64,000 bases of DNA from Botrytis cinerea B05.10 (Eukaryota > Ascomycota > Leotiomycetes > Helotiales > Sclerotiniaceae), in the NCBI RefSeq assembly GCF_000143535.2, contig NC_037310.1, positions 3,038,001 to 3,102,000 on the forward strand. The letters run 5' to 3'. Position 1 is the first letter of the stretch. Each line of letters starts with the position of its first letter. Made by a program: the position numbers and the translations under genes. The notes beneath the pieces were generated by a model that saw nothing but the letters and a program-made list of their open reading frames with translations, had not been told where the DNA came from and did not search any database. Shown here piece by piece: positions 49,901 through 61,426 of the stretch.

Positions 49901-51772
49901 ATGGCCAACTATCATCGTCGCATTGCCGCTCTCCCATCAAGTCTTTTATCAGAGAATGAAAGTCATTTCAACTCATCAAAACGGCCTACTTACAGGTATG
50001 AGCGGGGACCAAACACGCAATGGCTAGTTGAGACTCTCCCAATTCTTGTCAAGAGAACTGCTCATGATTCCCCAATCTCTCGTGGCAAAGCTTCTTCTCC
50101 CCAGAAAGTTAGCAATCTGCCTTGCCCGGTATCGTCCCTGCGTAGGCGTGTCAACCATTCACCAGTTCCGATATCTTCTTCACGCATTCGTCTAGGAAAA
50201 CAATCTGGGAATTTAAAGTCGTCCCCACGTACCAGAATCAACGATGCAAATGATGCCCCTTCACCAGATGGCTCGTTCAAAGGTCCACCTTCGAATTCTC
50301 AATACACGAAACCCGCAGCTTCAACGGCACGTAATATCCCCTCAAGTTCACCGGCATTGACCTCATCCTTGCTTCAAACCAATAATAAAATTGGCAAACT
50401 TCACCAAAGGCGTAACTTCCTGCCTGAATTGACAGCTCCAGACATAGAAACTCTAGATACCTCGCAATCTTCTTCTCCAAAGATATCGGCCCCATCTTTC
50501 TCAAGGCGGAGCCAATTTGGCAATTTACCATACTCAGTTTCATCTCCAAATATCAGCAAGTTGTCAAACTCCAATGAAAACGCTCCGCCAGTTCCGTTCG
50601 CTCCCAAAAGTGAACTCCATGAAAGAGTATTGCATGGTCGTCGTGAATCCGCACATACCAATAATTACTACCCGCATCCACTATATAGCAATCCTACCGT
50701 CGCTAGCTCTGTTTTAACCGCTTCCGCATCTAGTACGGATATGAGCCAACCACATTCCCAAAATCAGAGGGTACCAGATCCTGACTTCTCAAGGATTCCA
50801 AGCCCTACACCAGGATCGAACTTCACATCCACTAGTCGTCGACATCTTCATTCTCCAGTGAGAAGAGCTATAGAAAAGGGAGAAGAAAGTCGGGCACGAA
50901 GACGGCATACTTCACCAGTTTGGGGGTTGCCACACATTTATACCAATAAAACATCTCCTGCGGGATCATGCCAAACTGCTTTCAAAATATCAGAGTTGAC
51001 ACCAGAGCCAAAACAGGAATCAACCTCTCTTCCCAAATCAAAGACGTTTGGTGTTTTTTCTACTCTCAAGAACTCGTCTTCTATTCAATGGCTTCATAGT
51101 AATCGCTTAACGTCAAACCCCACTCATTCTGCGGGCCCGACTATCTCGACAACAAAATACTCGCCGATTCCGGAATTTACAACAAACACCCTCCAGGTCC
51201 ATACTGCCCAGCCTTTTGCTTACTGGTGCGGTCGATTTCAAGCCGTATCTGACCGATATCAAAGTGAAAATTTTCATGTTTGTGTCACCAATCCCCTTCC
51301 TGTTCCACGAGATAGCGATGTCAAACGTGAAAAGGCATCCTCTCACTATAGACGCACTGGTAAAATAGTCCGAGAACCAAATTCTCCGTTGAAGTCTAAT
51401 TCGCCGGCTCTATTCTTAGAGATATCCCACAAGAAGACGCCAGTCAAATCGTGTAAGACTGTTCTCACTTTTTCAACCCCAGCAAACTTTCTGGAAGATT
51501 TTGATAAACGAGCTCAAAATGTCATGGTATTTCTCGCATCATTGTGCTGCACAAGTCCCGCTAAGAAGAGTCTTAGGGAATGGCAAATTCAGTATGCTAC
51601 AGTAATGAAGAACAAAGCTCTAATGCCTAGAAATGATGCAGATGATAAGGGCTTTTTTGGGAGGATGGGAAAGGTTATTAGTGATGGTGTTAATGGGAAC
51701 AAAGTCGGCACGAATGGAAGAGGAACTGGAATGGGAAAGCGAAGCGCTTTTAGCCTCAGGGAAAGGTGGTAG
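49901..51772 (+). CDS. Large Ser/Pro-rich basic protein of unknown function
   Basis: An uninterrupted frame of 623 codons from the first ATG. The N-terminus MANYHRRIAALPSSLLSE...YERGPNTQWLVETLPILVKR looks folded or peptide-like; the middle 350 residues are a disordered Ser/Pro/Asn stretch with many S-P dipeptides and RRR/SRR basic clusters, suggesting a phosphorylated, DNA- or cytoskeleton-associated protein. The C-terminal part, PFAYWCGRFQAVSDRYQSENF...DFDKRAQNVMVFLASLCCTSPAKKSLREWQIQYA, is the only segment with a globular pattern. Similar 'YWaGRF.sl.DRf...L..lC.T..A..SL..WQ' ends occur in uncharacterised filamentous-fungal proteins (recall, unverified). An upstream leader intron is suggested. 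No catalytic motif is seen. Confidence 0.75.
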   Translation: MANYHRRIAALPSSLLSENESHFNSSKRPTYRYERGPNTQWLVETLPILVKRTAHDSPISRGKASSPQKVSNLPCPVSSLRRRVNHSPVPISSSRIRLGKQSGNLKSSPRTRINDANDAPSPDGSFKGPPSNSQYTKPAASTARNIPSSSPALTSSLLQTNNKIGKLHQRRNFLPELTAPDIETLDTSQSSSPKISAPSFSRRSQFGNLPYSVSSPNISKLSNSNENAPPVPFAPKSELHERVLHGRRESAHTNNYYPHPLYSNPTVASSVLTASASSTDMSQPHSQNQRVPDPDFSRIPSPTPGSNFTSTSRRHLHSPVRRAIEKGEESRARRRHTSPVWGLPHIYTNKTSPAGSCQTAFKISELTPEPKQESTSLPKSKTFGVFSTLKNSSSIQWLHSNRLTSNPTHSAGPTISTTKYSPIPEFTTNTLQVHTAQPFAYWCGRFQAVSDRYQSENFHVCVTNPLPVPRDSDVKREKASSHYRRTGKIVREPNSPLKSNSPALFLEISHKKTPVKSCKTVLTFSTPANFLEDFDKRAQNVMVFLASLCCTSPAKKSLREWQIQYATVMKNKALMPRNDADDKGFFGRMGKVISDGVNGNKVGTNGRGTGMGKRSAFSLRERW

Positions 51773-53845
51773 AAGTGGAGGGGAAGATCACCAAATACTC
51801 ACTCTTTTATCGATGATCAAAACTTGGATGTATTGGAAGAAAAGATTCACATGTTGGAATACCAACATGCTTGATATATTTTAGCTTTGGTGGAGGTAAA
51901 AGGGAATGCCGGAGTATTGATTTGAGGCACGTCATTGGCCTTCATAATCACAAATAAACATAGCAGGAGCTCGCAGACAGATGATGATTCGATGAGATAC
52001 GATGGTAATGAGCGATGCAATATGATACGATAAGATGAGATACGAGTCAAACGACAAGAGATGAGAAAACACAATATGATTTTCATGAGAACATCAAGAT
52101 GGGCTACGAAATTATTCACCACAATACGATAAGATGAGGCGGGAAGACAAGTTTGAAGACATTGTTTAAAAATAGCTATAGCTAATTGCTTCTGGTTTTC
52201 TCAGTGGAGAGAGAAAAGAGCAGCAGCAATAATAGTAGTGAAAATATTAGAGACTTTAAACCATTATCCCAGTAATGAATTGGTGCGTGAATCTTCCCTA
52301 CGAAGAGTGATAGAAAACAGAATTCGAAAAAATCCACATAACAGCCAATCATCAGCATTGACTAAAAGCGAGCCTTAGAATGTTCATGGCAAAAAGATCC
52401 CTAGTCAATCGGCCTGTTAAACTGTAATACTCGAATCCTCGCTTGCAAGTCCGCCAACTAGTGAAAAAAAAAACTATCTTGACGCGGAGAATAGATACCA
52501 ACTATCATTTATGAAATATATTACTTCTACTTCTGTAAGGGAAAAAAAAGCTGAAAAGAGTATTGGGGAGAATTAGTCTACTAGAACGTAATTAGTTCTT
52601 AATCTGGAATATTCACTTCAGATTTGGAAATGGAATCTGTTGTGATTGTTGCGGTGTGGAGCCAAGCTTCGTAGGTGTCTAGTTGGGTGGATGATGGATG
52701 GATCGTCTGTTGAGTTGTGTTGAATTGTATTTTGTTTGTTGACTTGTATTTTATTGTTCGATTAGATTAGATTGGATTAGAGTAGAGTAGAGTAGAGTAG
52801 ATTAGAGTAACTTTCGATGGAGTCAGAATTTTCATCTTGGATTACCTAGTTATGTATATGACGTTGTGTAGGTAGGTAGTTATTGGTTCATTTCGTGTAG
52901 AGATTGTGTAGGGAGGGATAGGGGGTGAGTGCATGGGTGGGAGATTTTTTTGTTTTATTGTATTGTATTGTATCGTGATTGTGATTTTATTTATCGCGCA
53001 CTTATTTATTTTTATTAGCTCTAGCTACCTATTGAATCAAATTAACTCGTCTTGTTCTTCGGTCTTCGGTCGGGAAATGGTAGTTATGCGCAGTGGATTG
53101 ATTCCCTCTGTTGTTGGTGATGAGTTGTGAGTTGGAAGTTGGAAGTTGGAAGTTGTATGAGAGAGGGGAAACGGGAGAGTCTCTTTCACATCTTGATTGT
53201 TCGGCTGCTGATGTGTAGAGAGAGGGGAGGAGGATTGATCATTCACTAGTGTGTGATTGGTGGGTTTCGGGGTTTCTAGGTTAGTTAGCTGTGGGTATAC
53301 TTGTGTGTGTTACGGTATGGTATGTGTTGATGTAAGATTTGCTGTTTAGCATGTTTGGAAGGAAGGTTTGATGGTACTTGTTACTTGATCTTTAGGGTGT
53401 CGAGTTGAGATGCATCTTTTATGGTATGGTATGATTGATATGTTGAGGTGCTTGATCTTGATAGTTTGAGTGAGGTATAGTTAGTTGTAATCTGAGAATT
53501 GAAATGCTGACGCCTTTTCTTTGGTAGATAGTGGGAGTGCGGAATTTGTGTTTATTGGGTGTCTGAATCGTGCTGCTTATTCAATTTTCTTAGTTTTCGT
53601 GGATTAATATCTATATCTGAAGAGATCTTTGATGAGTTCGTGATAAAGTGGAGAGCAAGCGACGCCGAAGAGGAGTATACGCCGTGGGAAGAATTTGGAT
53701 AACTTATAACATAAAATAACATTTTCAATCACAAGCTCCTAAAATGCAACAAAAGTACCTATACTATATACAACACGCCAGATCCTGGATTGCAATAACA
53801 GCGCTGCTCAAAACACATTTACTCAGATGAAATGAAATCATTCCC
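51773..53845. other. Convergent gene-free region
   Basis: 2.1 kb between convergent genes. It contains an ACGATAAGATGAG phrase repeated near 52027 and 52126, A-runs, a GATTA/GAGTA repeat at 52759-52810 and G/T-rich DNA. No gene recognised. Confidence 0.45.
52759..52810. repeat. GATTA/GAGTA pentanucleotide repeat
   Basis: About ten imperfect pentamers, first GATTA then GAGTA. Confidence 0.85.
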
Positions 53846-56082
53846 TCAACAACATTTCTTTCCATCCACCAATCTACTCTCCCCATCCGTTAGATTCAAC
53901 ACGCTCGTCGGCGCCCCATCTTTGCTAGCTGCCACGCTACTAGGCGTGCTGCAATAACTAGGCGGCACATCCAACGCGGGATTCTTGGTAAAGAAATTGC
54001 GCGGTCTCAACAACAACGTCATCGGTTCCGCTGGCATAATGGGGAAATCCTCCGGGCTCGGGAAGTGCGTAATACCAAACGTGTGCCAGAGCACAATATC
54101 GGTATTTTGGATCGATGCGTCGCCATTTGCGATCCATTCGGGCAGCCCCGAGCTGGGCTCGCCAGATGTCTGCGGTACGTGGCGTCCGGCGGGGTGGAGT
54201 TGATCGTCAGAGTAAGGTGTGACGTGCACGGCGTGACGGGCAAACCCGGCGCGTTTCCACACGAGCGAACCTTCTTTCGGGAGCAGCTTGGGAACCTCGC
54301 GACTGACGAGCTTGTAGGAAACGGGTTTGTGGGAGTAGGGGTTGAGTTTGTTGGGGTTGGCCATTTCCCATGTGCGCGAGGTGACGCCGTCGTAGTCGCT
54401 GATGGATTCGTTGACGGTTTTGTATTCGGTTTTGTGCGCGTAGAAGGCGTTTCCGTAGGGGTTTTCGGCCGAGCCGACGGCGCCTGCGCCTTGCATGGCG
54501 TCGGCTTGGAAGACGGTGTTGTTGGGGCCGTCGATGTTGGAGTCAATGCGCAGACAGAAGAGATGTTGATGATTGTGTGCGTTGACGCCGGGGTAGACTT
54601 CGGTACCCCAGCCCTTGGTGTCTTCGCCGGGGTTCATGGAATAGGTGTTTAAGATACCGGTGAGCTTGATTTCGAGTTGGATGGTACCGTCTTGGTGGAA
54701 GATCCAGTAGACGCAGTATTCATAGTTGGCAGCGGTGAAAATGTGGGAGATGATGAGTTTGCGACCGCGAGTTACAATAACGGATTCGTCACGGAAATCG
54801 GTATGTTTGAAGAGGATACCGGCGTCTTCTTCGTGGATACAGATGGCGTTTTTGATCGTGGTGCTTTCACCGGCACGGTTTACAAATGCAGCGTCCTAGT
54901 TTATCTATCGTTAGCAATGGCTGGATATGTTTTATGCTGGAATGGATAGAACTGTACCATGTAATGAATTGCACCTTTGCAGTCGCAGCCGAGAGAGAGA
55001 CTGTTGGTCATGTATCCTCCTCCATATTCTCCAAGGTCGAAAGCGTGTTTACGTTGATGTGGATGTTCGGGGTTACCATAAGGAACAACCATCTCAGCGA
55101 GAGAAAGTCTGTAAAATACAGGTCTGACAGTACCCTTGTCATTGTATGTGATATTGTTGAGGACAATTCCTTCCTTGTAATTGAATCCGACATGGAAGTT
55201 CCAGTTTTGCCAATTGAGTTCTCGACCACTAACCTTGAATGATACGCCAGATGGTTGTGTAATGTTGATTGGAGTTATGTCTTTCCTGTAACCTCCTTCT
55301 TTTTCAATGCTGGCTGGATGATAATTGTTTGGCGCTGCCTTGTTAACGGGTCGTCGAATGTCAGGGATATCGATGTGGATGATCTTTTGTTTTTCGGCAT
55401 CGAAAATAGGACAGAAGTCAAGGGGGAAAGAGTATTGAGAATCGTCCATGTGAGGTCGATAATACATGAGTGCTTGTTGTAGACGGACGTTGTTGCCAAA
55501 TCGGTGGTCGTAACCAATGGTCCATGCTGTGATCGCTTAGTATAAGGGGAGTAAACGAGGAAAAATAAAGGGGACCTACGATCGCAATACACTTTGTGCA
55601 TATCTTCCGCTGGAATACCACTCAACACACACTGTTCAATTACTTTAGGGTCTTTTCGAACAACATGCTCAACGATTTGGAGATCTTCCATGGTGATCTG
55701 AATTTATTGTTAGCTCTTGTTTCATCAGGATGGATCGAAAACATACCAAAGGTTGTACACCATCAATATGTTCCCATTTCAACACTCTTCCTTCTGCCAG
55801 ATCAACCAAACCATCGTACACCTTACCACCTGGCGCAATAACCACCACATCTGCGATTCTCTTTGGTCTTGGAACAATTTCTGGGGTCTCAAGCCATTTC
55901 ATCATCTCCTTTTTGCGGGGCTCATATAATGTGATGGCATTGTAATGAACGGATCCCTTTTCAGCTCGGATAATCTGAACTGCTTTCTCAATTTCTGCAT
56001 TGGAAAGAGGATCGAATGGATGGGGAGGAGGGGAAGTTGCAGCGAGGTGATGTGCGAGGGATTGAAGTCTATTGGTAGCCAT
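53846..56082 (-). CDS. Copper amine oxidase (primary-amine oxidase)
   Basis: Four exons, 56082-55747, 55697-55580, 55526-54958 and 54895-53846, give 690 residues. The enzyme oxidises primary amines to aldehydes with release of ammonia and H2O2, using copper and a topaquinone made from a Tyr. The cofactor motif is AANYEYC (Tyr399); the copper ligands are in HNHQHLF (His450, His452) with the third in the C-terminal LWHTFGITHFPSPEDFPIMP. The catalytic-base region is AFDLGEYGGGYM. N-terminal domains are present (HPFDPLSNAEIEKAVQII, then WTIGYDHRFGNNVRLQQA). No signal peptide or SKL-type tail, so it is probably cytosolic or peroxisomal by another route. The in-frame ATG at 56097 is an alternative; 56082 has the better context (AGAATGGC) and begins MATNRLQSLAHHL. 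Length is usual for fungal members. Confidence 0.95.
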
Positions 56083-57048
56083 TCTGACGAATTGCATAAG
56101 TCAATTGGAAGAAGAAGAAAAACAGACGGATATCCAATTGAAACTATAGATATTCTTTGGGGGTGATTCAAGAATGAAATGTATCTTATACGAGAAGAAA
56201 AGCAACAGAAAGTGGTATACAGAAAGAAAGGGAGTAGGGGGACTGAAAGCTTCAAATATATATCTTCTACGAGTATCTCCACTGAATGTCAGGTACCTGT
56301 GCGTGAGCGGGACTTGGTATATCAATCGGGTCAAGACACGACAGCCCGGCGCATGTAGGTTTCTGAGGTGGTATCCTCACTGTATTTCTCGAGAGTATCG
56401 TGAGGTTATCGTATAGCTGGACAAATCCTAACTGTTCCGATTACATGACCGATGGCTTTGATAGCTGTTCCAACAAAATATGAAAGCTTGGAAAAGTGGA
56501 TAGAGGGTGCGATAAGCTTAAGATAACATTTTCTAAACCCAATTGGGTCATGGAATCCCGGTACACGTGACTTGGGAAACGCCTCGAAATGAGCTATACG
56601 GATTAGGGATGAATTTCCGGTCGATTTCGTGTGGGTTGGCGAGGAAGTGTTGATAGGGAAGTTCATTTGTCTCGTTTCGAAGATGTTGTTGTACAAAAAA
56701 TCATAGTCGATCCCGGAAGGCTTTGAAATAGATCGATCGAGGGAACAATTCACCGCAAAGACGTCGAACATCATGCGTGGACTTACTATTACCGGCGAAG
56801 GACAAATGATCAAGACTTGGAGGATTAACAAGCAAGAGAAACAAGGGAGACTGTTTTTTTGTTCAAAGTGGTCTGCAGGTAAAATTGAGGTGACATGTTG
56901 AAGAGAACCGCATTGGAAGGGTCAGGATACAGAGCTTTTTGCCGTCATTGTACGGGAAGGCGTGAAGACGATGATCAAGTAGAGCAGTACGTATTACAGT
57001 GCTAAATAAGAATTCCAGAAGCTTGCTATGATGCATATAAAGAAGTTC
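56083..57048. other. Intergenic region
   Basis: About 970 bp between the amine oxidase start and the CE16 esterase end (both reverse). It should hold the amine oxidase promoter. Short ORFs only. Confidence 0.5.
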
Positions 57049-58232
57049 CTAACAAACATTTGGACCTGATTCCAACACTGTCGCAACCCCCTGTGCCAGA
57101 ACGTCATGCATAGGATAAGTAGGATGCAATGAGTTCAACCAGAAATACTCGTTGACAGGAATGTAACAAGATGGATCGCTATAATTAGGCGTCGGGGTAC
57201 CACTGCATTAATTCGGTTAGCAGTCTAAAATCAACCGGATAATGGAGGGAAGAGCTTACTTCTCGTACGCGACGCAATAAGCAGTGGTGTTATGGTAGAC
57301 AGATGTTTGAGGAAAGCTCTTCGGATTATCTAAGACTTTGGTGAACAGAGAGTGAGCGTCAACGGTGAAGACATTGACATCCGTGAAGGTTTTTTTAAGA
57401 CTTTGGGCAAGTGTCGCGAGACGGTTATTCCAATCGGCAATGTCAAGCTTTTCCTGGGCTTGTGCTGCAGCTCCACCAGAAATTGACAACGGGCTTCTAT
57501 CCACAGGTGGAACATTCAAAAATGCAAAATTGCGAGCGCCGATATAGTAGAGCTCATCTACGAGACCGTGATAAACTGCCATAATTCGTTCGTTGAGGTT
57601 TGCAGTTGCTGGAGCTCCAAGGAAATACGAATTACCAACATCGTTGATGCCGTCGAAAATAGCGAAGAGGGTATTCCCAGACGACCATGGAGCTATCTCT
57701 GGCTTTCCCGCGTAAGTGGGGAAGAACTGATTCTCGATTTGATTGGCAATGGATGAAACTTCTGGTTTATAAGGTGCTACGAGATCGGAGTTGACGGTGG
57801 CTCCTCCATACGCCAAATTATACGTTAAGACGGTAGATTTGTTATATTTAACTGTGAGGAAATCTACCCAATTTTGGCCATTGGTAGCAGAATAGCCTAG
57901 CAAAAGTTAAAGCTACTTGGATATGTCAAATTGGGAGTCTTCTAACCTGGATATGGAGGATTCCCAAGTGGATTGGTAGGTGTCGGCTGAGTACCATTCG
58001 TCTCGAACCCGGTCGTCGTGTAAGAGTCCCCACTAATGTAATCAGTATGCGTAGTATACATTATTATTTGGTGAGTTTCTCACAAGACGAAAGCATATTG
58101 GAGTTTGTTCCAACCTGGCCAGTGTGAGGTTGCTGAGCAGTGCTTCTGAGCATCCTGGGCTAACGGTGCTCCTTGGACGGAAGCGAGGAAAGATGCTATA
58201 GCAAGCACAGTAGTCAAGCGTAACGAAGCCAT
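57049..58232 (-). CDS. Secreted SGNH/GDSL acetylesterase, CE16 type
   Basis: Four exons, 58232-58084, 58032-57947, 57896-57260 and 57202-57049, give 341 residues with matching phases. A signal peptide (MASLRLTTVLAIASFLASVQG) precedes the mature chain. The catalytic Ser53 lies in FVFGDSYTTTGF, rebuilt across intron 1 (HWPGWNKLQYAFVF). The oxyanion Gly/Asn blocks are LAYGGATVNSD and FAIFDGINDVGNSY, and the His base is in YFWLNSLHPTYPMHD (exon 4). This order matches CE16 acetylesterases, which remove acetyl groups from xylo- and other plant oligosaccharides; substrate is inferred from the family. Several N-x-S/T sites fit secretion. The ORF would end at a TAA just inside intron 3 if unspliced; the spliced C-terminal His is essential, which supports the model. 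Confidence 0.92.
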
Positions 58233-59976
58233 CTTTGCAAAATTTATCAAAAAGCGCACGACTTTGGTATTGAAAGCACAAAGAACTAATTAATGATATC
58301 GAGAGAAGAACAACGTATGCCACTGGGTTCAAAAAACCACGGCCTGCTGAGCTCTTCTGAGAATAGAAATATAAGAGTCGCCATGTCCATCGACTCGAAT
58401 GGATATATATAAGAAATTTCTGATCGTATATTTTGAGTTTGATCCCCTGTAACGCAGCAGTAGAGTCTACAACTAACCTATTGCAAAGTATGAATCGGAT
58501 GGCATTGGTTTGTACTCCGAATTGCAGACGGAACATCTCGTTCCGCTGCCGGTTGAAGGCCAAGCTTCTCCACGATGTATTTTGCATGCGGGGAAGATCC
58601 AGCACCCGCCTGCGTCAAGAGATAAACTCGCCAATGATAATCGGAATGACAACTTAACCGGTGGGGGTGAAGATTACTCTATTCACCCTGTGAAGGATAT
58701 CGAACCTTGCCATTCCGGGTGATTATAGGGCGGAAAAACTTGCGATATACAAACGGAAGTACACATAACTCCGAAGCTGGTTGATGCAAGGAAGGCAATG
58801 AGGCGAGATAATGCAGAAGTCGTCAAGTATTTACAATACAATAATACACTCCTCGATTCTTTGGTTGAATTATGCAGTTCTGAACAAGATTCACAAAGGT
58901 TGTGCCTCGGAGAATATCAAGAATGGCAGATACAGTGTATTCGCAGGAGAAAAAGTGGGCCGAATTTGACAACTCAATTATCTCTTGATAGCTTTTGTAT
59001 TTAAATGAATTTAACTCAACTTAAATGATGTTTGGAGGGAAGGGTTTATTTCATATGATATTCGAGCGAAACAATCGAGTTTCTAAAAGTGTTGTTGAGG
59101 GAGTCAAATTCCGCGTCGATTTCTTCGACGAATGGATAGACAGTACAGTGTCTTATCACTCCACCATCGGAGCATCCTCGGGTAGAAGTTCACATTTGGA
59201 TCAAACCATTGAATCTGATGGATTGGACGTTTTGTGAGGCGTACCTTAGGGTGGAAAATGTCGTCCTGGTCAGCTGATGAGGACTGGATGGAATCAACTT
59301 TCACGAGTAACTTGCTATGACAAAATGCTAGTCGCTTAACAAAATTGCTTTCTGCGCGAGAAAGAATCCCCAGCACTATTGGAAGGGCCTCCTCTAAGAT
59401 CTCATTTGTGGAATTCCAGAGTATCAGAGGCCTTTGATCAAATTCTTCGGGGGTCTCAAACAGGACGATTGACTTCAATCACCGATGGTTCTTATTGATG
59501 CAGACGGTGATGGATGGTGACGTTCTCTATTCTCAGATCCGAACGATGCTCTTCAGAGTTGTATTTGCAGTATTGTCCAAATAGAAGAAGAGCTAACGTT
59601 CGCGTTATTTACTTCGCTCAACACTAATGAATAGTGGGATGGGACGGGCCGGGTAGGAGAAGTGCTGCCATAAGCGTGAGTCTAGTGGTGAGGAAAGGAG
59701 GAGGGAGGACTATCATATCTAGATGTGCGTTCGTAATGATTGTAGGTGCACATGTATCATAAATGGCATTTCAGATGGCCCATCGAGTCATGTGATGATG
59801 GTCGAACGCTGACAATCTGGCCTAGATGCACCTCGATGATTGCTAGGAAGATTCGATCTCCGAGAGATAGCTGTAGCTGCTAGCTAGACATCTAGATTTG
59901 GGCATCACGTCAGGTACCTACTTATATTATTAGAGGAGTGTACCTTCATTTCCCAAGAATGAAGCATCCAGACCTA

Positions 59977-59991
59977 CCCTAACCCTAACCC
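59977..59991. repeat. Interstitial telomere-like motif
   Basis: CCCTAACCCTAACCC, two and a half units of the fungal telomere repeat TTAGGG on the reverse strand. Confidence 0.7.
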
Positions 59992-60474
59992 GGGCACTCT
60001 GTAGGTATGGGTTGGCATGCAAACGTCCCTCTGGTACTTTGGATAACTATCATGTCAGATATATTACACAGTACATACTCGGTATCGATACTCGGGCATG
60101 AGATTCAAAAGTAAGTAATCTGATCGCCATCTACGTCACCCGGCCCTAGCATCGTTTACCACAACGGACGGTAAGGAAACACCTTGGGTAAAGCCCTGTG
60201 CCTTGTGGACCCCGTTTCACGGATAAGACCTAGGAAGCATGAGAGTAGTGGGGGACATTGTTTGATCACTGCCGGCGAACAGCTGCGGCGTAAGAGGGAA
60301 ATGAAAAATAAAATGGAATCTCAATGCAACGCGGAAGAGAGAGCATATACGGAGTGGTATAATGTATATCTGGTATCGACCCAGTGTACATATGTGTCTG
60401 TCGTACATCTTTCTCGAAGCATAGATAAATTGGGCATGGAATAGACCAGAAAGGCCACCAATAACGGTACGTCG

Positions 60475-60522
60475 TGCAATTCTGCAATTCTGCAATTCTG
60501 CAATTCTGCAATTCTGCAATTC
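60475..60522. repeat. 8-bp tandem repeat TGCAATTC, six copies
   Basis: Six perfect TGCAATTC units. Confidence 0.92.
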
Positions 60523-61426
60523 TGCACTGTTCCAGACAATGAATGCTTCCTTCCCACCTATATATCGAGGTATACATACATCCATCCATCCACACGCATG
60601 CATCCTTGACCACGGTAAATCAATAGATCGAACGCAAGACAACGAAGCACACCTACGATGTATACAGTTACTCGAGGAAAGGAAAAGTGTGTGCTCGTGC
60701 TCCATAAACATACATCAGCATACGATGTACAATGTACATACAGACACCGACTAGGGCCAGGTAGGTAAAGAGAGAATCTTTTCTGCCCATTCAGAGACCG
60801 TTCACGTGTAATCCTCTCCTTGGGCAGCAAAGGTGCATCGGCACATACCAGACATCGTCAACCCAATGATATTGCTGGATACGAAGCCGACAAGTCCAAC
60901 CATGAGTGAATCCTGGAATCCTGGATCCTTGAACGTCTTCGTCACTTTAACCTGTTTGTGTTAACTTTGCATTTGCTCATAACCTTTCCATTCCAACCTT
61001 CATATCCTCCCCAAAAAGTCAAATCTCGAAATTCCACATCCTCGAAAGAATTATCCACCGTCTCCTTTTTTCCTAAAAAAAGAACTTTAATCATGAGTTC
61101 TCGAACCTTAACATAAGAATTATATTCCAGCCTCCTTATTTTCATCCCGTGAAAATTTTATACTTTTCACCTCCGGAAACCAACGTCTTTTGGTTTGGTT
61201 TGACTTGATTGACATTGATACTTGTTGCTTGGGTTTACCATACACCCACCACGTTTTTGATCACTTAAGCGGGGTACGAGTTCACCATCGCAATCAACTG
61301 AATCGTTTCGCATAATCCATCCCTCAGCTGAACAACAACTTCTCGAACTGCTCAGCCTTTCAACCATCTAAACCCAATTTTCACGCCATTCTTTTTGATT
61401 TTTTCGGAACCAAAATTCGAGAAATC

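Larger units (their letters stand above)
58233..61426. other. Gene-free divergent region
   Basis: 3.2 kb between the CE16 and DUF8035-like genes. Contains the telomere-like motif at 59977-59991 and the TGCAATTC repeat at 60475-60522. An open reverse segment at 59104-59478 has no ATG and no recognised domain. The last 500 bp are rich in TTTTC/CATTC and may be promoter and leader. Confidence 0.45.

Noticed and set aside
54065..54652. 195-codon forward ORF
   Set aside because: Exactly antisense to the conserved last exon of the copper amine oxidase; its Gly/Val-rich reading is a shadow of that GC-rich exon.
59104..59478. Reverse open segment of 124 codons
   Set aside because: No ATG (opens with TTG straight after a stop) and no recognised domain. 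It could be an exon remnant, but no flanking exons were found.
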